A stretch of 64,000 nucleotides of DNA from Arthrobacter roseus. GTDB lineage: Bacteria; Actinomycetota; Actinomycetes; Actinomycetales; Micrococcaceae. The stretch's first letter is position 1, and the number at the start of each line of letters is the position of its first letter. Below are positions 59,172-64,000 of this stretch, in pieces. The notes below the pieces were generated by a model, which had not been told where the DNA came from, made no database searches, and saw nothing but the letters and a program-made list of their open reading frames with translations. Position numbers and translations under genes: made by a program. The stretch lies in NCBI RefSeq assembly GCF_016907875.1, contig NZ_JAFBCU010000001.1, forward strand, positions 1,674,001-1,738,000, read 5' to 3'.

Positions 59172-61187
59172 GTGGCAGATCCAGCAACGTACCGCCCAAG
59201 AACCGGCGAAATTCCCACTGCACCCGGTGTATATCGCTTCCGCGATGAACATCGGCGTGTGATCTACGTCGGTAAAGCAAAGAACCTGCGGTCCAGACTC
59301 AACTCGTATTTTGCAAACCCTGGGTCTCTCATGCCCAGGACACGCGCCATGGTCTTCACCGCCACAAGCCTGGAATGGACCATGGTCGGCAGTGAACTGG
59401 AGGCACTCCAGCTGGAGTACACCTGGATCAAGGAGTTCACGCCACGATTCAACATCATGTTCAGAGATGACAAATCCTATCCGTATCTGGCCGTGACCAT
59501 GGGAGAGAAGTTTCCGCGCGCTCAGGTGATGCGGGGTGAACGCAAAAAGGACACTCGTTACTTTGGGCCGTTCTATCCGGCTAAGGCCATCCGCGAAACA
59601 CTTGACACGCTTCTGCGGGTATTTCCCGTCAGGACCTGCAGCGCAGGGGTCTTCAACCGAGCGCAGCGAACTGGTCGTCCGTGTTTACTTGGGTATATCG
59701 GTAAATGTTCGGCGCCGTGTGTGGGGTCCATCTCTGAGGAGGATCATAGGGAGCTGGCGGCACAGTTATGCACGTTTATGTCCGGAGAGGCTAAACCGTT
59801 CATCGTGCGCTTGGAAAAGGAGATGGCACGCGCCGTTGATGAGCTCGATTATGAAACGGCCGCGCGCGTTCGCGACGACATAGCAGCGCTGAAACGGGTT
59901 TTCGAACGGAACACGGTGGTGCTATCGGAGGATACAGAGGCCGATGTCTTCGCGATCGAGGAGGATGAGCTTGAAGCGGCCGTCCAGGTTTTCCATGTGC
60001 GTGGCGGTCGCATCCGAGGTCAACGCGGCTGGGTTGTTGAAAAGGTGGAGGAGACCTCGACGCCGGAACTGGTCGAGCATTTGCTGCAGCAGGTCTATGG
60101 CGAAGGCGACATCAGCAACAACAGTATTCCTCGAGAGGTTCTTGTTCCGGTATTGCCCTCGAACGCTGAGCAACTATCACCGTGGCTGCGAGGTTTGCGG
60201 GGTGCCCGGGTGGACCTGCGGGTCCCTCAGCGCGGGGACAAGGCTGTGCTCATGCAGACCGTTGCGCAGAACGCTGCCGATTCGCTCCGGCTCCACAAAT
60301 CCAAGCGGGCCGGTGACCTGACCACCCGCTCGGTGGCTCTGCAGGAGCTGCAGACGGCACTAAACTTGCCTGTTCCGTTGATGCGCATCGAATGTTTCGA
60401 TATCTCGCATGTTCAGGGAACCAACGTCGTTGCGTCAATGGTCGTGGTCGAAGACGGACTGCCACGCAAGGCCGACTACCGAAAATTTTCTATTACCGGA
60501 GACGCTGCCCGGGATGACACGGCCTCCATGTATGACGTGATCACCCGCAGGTTCCGTAACTACTCGCGTGACAAAGATGCGGGCGCCGAGATGAGAACGC
60601 CGGAAGGATCATCGGCTGGCTCGCTCGATGAGCAAGAGGAGGTCCGAGCGGACACCACGACGCCGGCGGCGCGCCGCAAGTTCTCGTATCCACCCAACCT
60701 GGTTGTGGTCGACGGTGGACAGCCTCAGGTTGCTGCTGCGTCGCGCGCGTTGGTAGACCTCGGGGTGCACGATGTTTTCGTCATCGGGTTGGCCAAACGG
60801 CTGGAAGAAGTATGGGTCCCTGACTCCGAGTTCCCGATCATTTTGCCCAGAGCGTCCCAAGGACTTTTCATGTTGCAGCGAATCCGTGACGAAGCTCATC
60901 GATTCGCCATCACGTTCCACCGGGCTAAGCGCGGAAAGTCGATGACCGAGTCGGCGCTGGATGCGGTACCGGGGCTTGGACCCAGCCGGCAGCGTGCACT
61001 GTTGAAGTACTTCGGATCGGTTCGCAAGCTCCGGGCGGCGACGATTGAGGAGCTGCAGAAGGTGCCCGGTGTGGGCCCGGCCCTGGCGACGGAAATATTG
61101 AGCAGGCTCGGGACGGCACCGGATGAGTCGGCGGCCGTCGACATCAACACCGCCACCGGCGAAGTGAGCGATTCTTGGCTAGGCTAA
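59172..61187 (+). CDS. uvrC: excinuclease ABC subunit C
   Basis: A 671-residue dual-incision nuclease of nucleotide excision repair. The N-terminal GIY-YIG domain shows [32 protein letters not shown] marks the cysteine-bearing region, and a UVR motif follows at about residues 205-240. The C-terminal RNase H-like nuclease has [20 protein letters not shown] and [12 protein letters not shown]. Two helix-hairpin-helix motifs lie at the end ([19 protein letters not shown] and [14 protein letters not shown]). A polar insertion of about 40 residues ([20 protein letters not shown]) interrupts the nuclease domain, as in several actinobacteria. Confidence 0.96.
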   Translation: MADPATYRPRTGEIPTAPGVYRFRDEHRRVIYVGKAKNLRSRLNSYFANPGSLMPRTRAMVFTATSLEWTMVGSELEALQLEYTWIKEFTPRFNIMFRDDKSYPYLAVTMGEKFPRAQVMRGERKKDTRYFGPFYPAKAIRETLDTLLRVFPVRTCSAGVFNRAQRTGRPCLLGYIGKCSAPCVGSISEEDHRELAAQLCTFMSGEAKPFIVRLEKEMARAVDELDYETAARVRDDIAALKRVFERNTVVLSEDTEADVFAIEEDELEAAVQVFHVRGGRIRGQRGWVVEKVEETSTPELVEHLLQQVYGEGDISNNSIPREVLVPVLPSNAEQLSPWLRGLRGARVDLRVPQRGDKAVLMQTVAQNAADSLRLHKSKRAGDLTTRSVALQELQTALNLPVPLMRIECFDISHVQGTNVVASMVVVEDGLPRKADYRKFSITGDAARDDTASMYDVITRRFRNYSRDKDAGAEMRTPEGSSAGSLDEQEEVRADTTTPAARRKFSYPPNLVVVDGGQPQVAAASRALVDLGVHDVFVIGLAKRLEEVWVPDSEFPIILPRASQGLFMLQRIRDEAHRFAITFHRAKRGKSMTESALDAVPGLGPSRQRALLKYFGSVRKLRAATIEELQKVPGVGPALATEILSRLGTAPDESAAVDINTATGEVSDSWLG

Positions 61188-61197
61188 GACGAGATGG

Positions 61198-61224
61198 AAC
61201 GGGCAACCTCTGGTCCCGTTTTAT
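61198..61224 (+). terminator. hairpin between uvrC and rapZ
   Basis: AACGGG and CCCGTT enclose an inner ACC/GGT pairing, followed by TTTATTCTTT. It lies 11 bp after the uvrC stop. It may attenuate read-through into rapZ. Confidence 0.6.
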
Positions 61225-61269
61225 TCTTTGGAATTTCCAGTGCTGCCTTCAATCCGACAGGACCTATGC

Positions 61270-62169
61270 ATGACCTCCTCAACAGCCGCAACACCTCTGC
61301 CTCCGGTTCAGTCGGAAATGCTCGTTGTCACGGGTATGTCCGGTGCAGGACGAAGCACTGCTGCCAATGCGCTTGAGGATCACGGCTGGTACGTCGTCGA
61401 AAACCTTCCGCCGCAGATGCTCGGCACGCTCACATCCCTCGTGGCGAGAACCCCTGGATCCATTCCAAAGCTGGCCGTGGTCATCGATGTGCGCAGCAAA
61501 TCCCTCTTTGAAGATATTCGGGAGGCACTCAGAGCAATTTCTGCGGCTGGGGTTACCTATCGTGTCCTTTTTCTTGATGCCTCGGACGATGTTCTGGTGC
61601 GGCGTTTCGAGCAGGGGAGACGGCCTCATCCGCTGCAGGGCAACGGACGCATTCTGGATGGCATTGGCGCCGAACGTGATGTCCTTAAGGAGATGAAGCA
61701 GGCGTCGGAGATCGTGTTGGACACGACGGACCTGAATGTCCATGAATTGGCAACAGCCATTACCGAGCTGTTCTCGGAAAGCGGTCCAGTTGTACTGCGT
61801 CTGAACATCATGAGTTTCGGTTTCAAGTACGGGTTGCCGGTTGATGCGAACTTTGTCGCTGACGTCCGTTTCATTCCCAACCCACATTGGGATCCCGAGC
61901 TACGACCCTTCACGGGGCTTGACCCGCAGGTGAGTGATTTTGTTCTGCTGAACTCGGGTGGACAGGAATTCGTGGACCGGTACGTCCATGCCCTGGAACC
62001 GGTGTTGGACGGCTATCGCCGGGAGAACAAGCACTACGCCACCATCGCCGTCGGCTGCACTGGTGGAAAGCACCGTTCTGTCGCCATCACGGAGGAGCTG
62101 GCGAAGCGCCTGGCGCAACAGCCGCGTGTCGTGGTCAAGGCGCACCACCGTGATCTGGGGCGAGAGTAG
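61270..62169 (+). CDS. rapZ: RapZ-family RNase adapter / P-loop nucleotide-binding protein
   Basis: A 299-residue protein. Walker A is VVTGMSGAGRSTAANALEDH, followed by the family stretch GWYVVENLPPQML, RRPHPL, and the C-terminal FGFKYGLPVDANFVADVRFI, NPHWDPELRPFTGLD and IAVGCTGGKHRSVAITEEL. In enteric bacteria RapZ directs RNase E to GlmZ to control glucosamine-6-phosphate synthase. In actinobacteria the role is less clear, although the rapZ-yvcK-whiA order is conserved. The ATG at 61270 has AGGA upstream; the longer open frame from 61228 is not supported. The stop overlaps the yvcK GTG by one base. Confidence 0.93.
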   Translation: MTSSTAATPLPPVQSEMLVVTGMSGAGRSTAANALEDHGWYVVENLPPQMLGTLTSLVARTPGSIPKLAVVIDVRSKSLFEDIREALRAISAAGVTYRVLFLDASDDVLVRRFEQGRRPHPLQGNGRILDGIGAERDVLKEMKQASEIVLDTTDLNVHELATAITELFSESGPVVLRLNIMSFGFKYGLPVDANFVADVRFIPNPHWDPELRPFTGLDPQVSDFVLLNSGGQEFVDRYVHALEPVLDGYRRENKHYATIAVGCTGGKHRSVAITEELAKRLAQQPRVVVKAHHRDLGRE

Positions 62170-63188
62170 TGGCCCTGCTGACAGGCCCGTTGCCGATGGT
62201 GCCCGTTGATGGTCTTGGCCCCGGCAAGGAGGCGGCCCCAACGGTTGTAGCGCTCGGAGGCGGGCACGGCTTGGCCGCGTCGCTGTCAGCGCTGCGGCTG
62301 CTGACCTCTGAGCTCACCGCGGTCGTGACGGTGGCAGACGACGGCGGATCGTCGGGACGTTTGAGGCGGGAGCTGTCCGTGCTGCCTCCGGGGGATCTTC
62401 GGATGGCTCTTTCCGCGCTGTGTGACGACACGGACTGGGGCCGTACGTGGCGGGATGTGATGCAACATCGCTTCGCATCAGCGCCGGGCACCGAAGGATC
62501 CTTAGACGGTCACGCGTTGGGAAACCTACTCATTGTCACGCTCTGGGAACTTCTCGGAGACCCCGTTGCGGGTCTGCAGTGGGCTGGTGCCTTGCTTGGG
62601 GCTCGGGGTCGGGTGGTGCCGATGGCAAGTGTGCCGCTGACCATCGAAGGAGACGTCCTTTCGGAGGTGGATGGACGCTTGATCCGCGAAACGATCCATG
62701 GGCAGGCTCAACTAGCAGTTGCCGGCAGCAGCCGCAACGTCAGCGACGTACGTCTCCTGCCGACGGACGCACCAGCATGTATTGACGCGCTTAACGCCGT
62801 CGAGCTGGCCGACTGGGTGGTGCTGGGGCCGGGTTCCTGGTACACCTCTGTGCTCCCGCACTTGCTGCTACCTGAACTGCGGGATGCGCTGTGCCAGACC
62901 ACGGCAAAGCGCTGCCTGACCATGAACCTGAGTAATGAAACACATGAAACGGCCGGAATGCGTGCTGTCGACCATCTGAAGGTCATCCGGCGATACGCTC
63001 CGGAACTCCGTATCGATGCTGTACTGGCGGATCCTTCGGTCATCGACAACCATGGGGAATTCGAGCGGGAGGCGGCGGCGATGGGCGCCAGCGTGCTTTT
63101 GGGTAAAGTGGGTTCTTCCACGGGTTCGCCCAATCACGACCCGTTGCGCTTAGCGACCCTCTACCGGGACGCGTTCGGCGCGGACTGA
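62169..63188 (+). CDS. yvcK: YvcK/CofD-like gluconeogenesis factor
   Basis: A 339-residue protein with a Rossmann-type N-terminal motif [20 protein letters not shown], followed by [50 protein letters not shown] and, later, [20 protein letters not shown]. YvcK homologues bind UDP-sugars and influence carbon use and cell-wall precursor supply. The GTG start overlaps the rapZ TAG, so the pair is coupled. Confidence 0.93.
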   Translation: MALLTGPLPMVPVDGLGPGKEAAPTVVALGGGHGLAASLSALRLLTSELTAVVTVADDGGSSGRLRRELSVLPPGDLRMALSALCDDTDWGRTWRDVMQHRFASAPGTEGSLDGHALGNLLIVTLWELLGDPVAGLQWAGALLGARGRVVPMASVPLTIEGDVLSEVDGRLIRETIHGQAQLAVAGSSRNVSDVRLLPTDAPACIDALNAVELADWVVLGPGSWYTSVLPHLLLPELRDALCQTTAKRCLTMNLSNETHETAGMRAVDHLKVIRRYAPELRIDAVLADPSVIDNHGEFEREAAAMGASVLLGKVGSSTGSPNHDPLRLATLYRDAFGAD

Positions 63189-63213
63189 TCGTTTTGCAGA
63201 GGAGAGTGAATTC

Positions 63214-64000
63214 GTGGCCCTGACTGCGGACGTCAAGGAAGAACTGTCACGCCTGAATGTCAGGAAGTCATCAGAGCGAAAGGCTGAAGTTTCGGCGACC
63301 CTCCGGTTCGCTGGAGGGCTGCATATCATTTCTGGCCGAATTGTCGTTGAGGCTGAGGTGGATCTGGCGTCCACCGCCCGACGGCTGCGCTCGGCCATCG
63401 CGGAAGTGTACGGCCACGGTTGCGAGATCATCGTGGTCTCCGGCGGCGGGCTGCGCCGAGGAAACCGTTACGTCGTCCGCGTCGTACGCGATGGCGAGTC
63501 TTTGGCGCGGCAGACCGGTCTGCTCGACGCACGGGGTCGTCCTGTCCGGGGGTTGCCATCTGTCGTGGTCAACGGTTCCGTCGCCGATGCTGAAGCAGTC
63601 TGGCGCGGTGCTTTTCTCGCGCATGGTTCACTGACCGAGCCTGGCCGATCTTCTGCACTGGAAGTGACGTGTCCCGGACCCGAATCAGCTCTGGCGCTTG
63701 TTGGCGCGGCGCGAAGGCTCGGAATCGCTGCCAAGGCCAGAGACGTCCGAGGGGTGGACCGTGTCGTTATCCGGGATGGGGATCACATTGCAGCCCTCCT
63801 GACCCGCATGGGCGCCCATGACGCGTTGATGATGTGGGAAGAGCGCAGAATGCGGAAGGAGGTCCGTGCGACGGCGAACAGGCTGGCCAACTTTGACGAC
63901 GCGAACCTGCGCCGATCAGCTCAGGCGGCTGTAGCAGCTGGCGCCCGCGTCGCGCGCGCCCTTGAAATTCTCGCTGACGATGTACCGGAGCATCTGAAGT
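63214..64000 (+). CDS. whiA: WhiA (DUF199) regulator, 3' end outside window
   Basis: The first 262 residues of WhiA. It begins [20 protein letters not shown] with the N-terminal LAGLIDADG-like domain ([35 protein letters not shown]). It then enters the C-terminal helix-turn-helix part ([20 protein letters not shown]). WhiA controls division and sporulation genes in actinobacteria. The GTG has GAGGAGAG eight or so bases upstream, unlike the leaderless genes nearby. It is the last gene of the rapZ-yvcK-whiA cluster. Confidence 0.94.
   Translation, partial: MALTADVKEELSRLNVRKSSERKAEVSATLRFAGGLHIISGRIVVEAEVDLASTARRLRSAIAEVYGHGCEIIVVSGGGLRRGNRYVVRVVRDGESLARQTGLLDARGRPVRGLPSVVVNGSVADAEAVWRGAFLAHGSLTEPGRSSALEVTCPGPESALALVGAARRLGIAAKARDVRGVDRVVIRDGDHIAALLTRMGAHDALMMWEERRMRKEVRATANRLANFDDANLRRSAQAAVAAGARVARALEILADDVPEHLK

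Overview
The window reads as a core-genome stretch of a high-GC Gram-positive actinobacterium, most likely order Micrococcales and Arthrobacter-like (Micrococcaceae). This rests on gene order: trpE, a Trp-operon membrane protein, an HGxxPAAW protein, trpC-trpB-trpA, lgt, pyk, an ANTAR response regulator, tRNA-Leu, polA, rpsA, coaE fused to GrpB, uvrB, terC, uvrA, uvrC, and rapZ-yvcK-whiA. High GC, GTG starts and many leaderless-looking promoters fit. The species cannot be fixed from sequence alone.

Layout. 1-6065: tryptophan operon running into lgt by stop/start overlaps; trpE is cut by the window edge. 6063-8517: pyk, a PdtaR-like antiterminator regulator on the minus strand, and tRNA-Leu(CAA). 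8518-9817: no convincing gene, but two CsoR/CstR-type operators just upstream of the next operon. 9818-17906: an eight-gene complex-I-like operon (NuoA, a cysteine-poor NuoB/NuoD-like fusion with a Met/Asp-rich linker, then NuoH, J, K, L, M, N) with no NADH or iron-sulfur subunit. 17997-24099: a fatty-acid beta-oxidation operon on the minus strand in which three of six genes are broken. 24150-26560: threonylcarbamoyl-AMP synthase, a DHFR-like reductase, a small P-loop kinase and a thioesterase. 26580-40754: polA, an Eis-like acetyltransferase, rpsA, an RlmG/RsmC methyltransferase, a YigZ protein, coaE-grpB, uvrB, a membrane hydrolase, and terC behind a manganese riboswitch.

40795-48926: an AT-richer 8.1 kb integrative element (tyrosine integrase, LRV-like repeat protein, FtsK/TraB-type translocase with an LRV-like tail, three accessory proteins, RepSA-like initiator). 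It sits inside codons 11-14 of an MFS transporter gene. Its left end strands the native promoter and start codon; its right end supplies a new ribosome binding site and start, so the transporter frame is restored. The reconstructed attB is an 11-bp perfect inverted repeat around an 11-bp spacer.

48897-64000: the MFS transporter, an S33 peptidase, a DUF3516-type helicase, an MBL hydrolase, a GntR regulator, uvrA with an SOS-like palindrome, an acyltransferase, uvrC, rapZ, yvcK and the start of whiA.

The best candidate for an undescribed system is the complex-I-like operon: a membrane arm that keeps many proton-channel residues but lacks cofactor ligands and the NuoH quinone-site loop, preceded by copper- or persulfide-type operators and carrying Met-rich segments. 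The integrative element, with its start-codon-replacing integration and LRV-repeat module, is the second.
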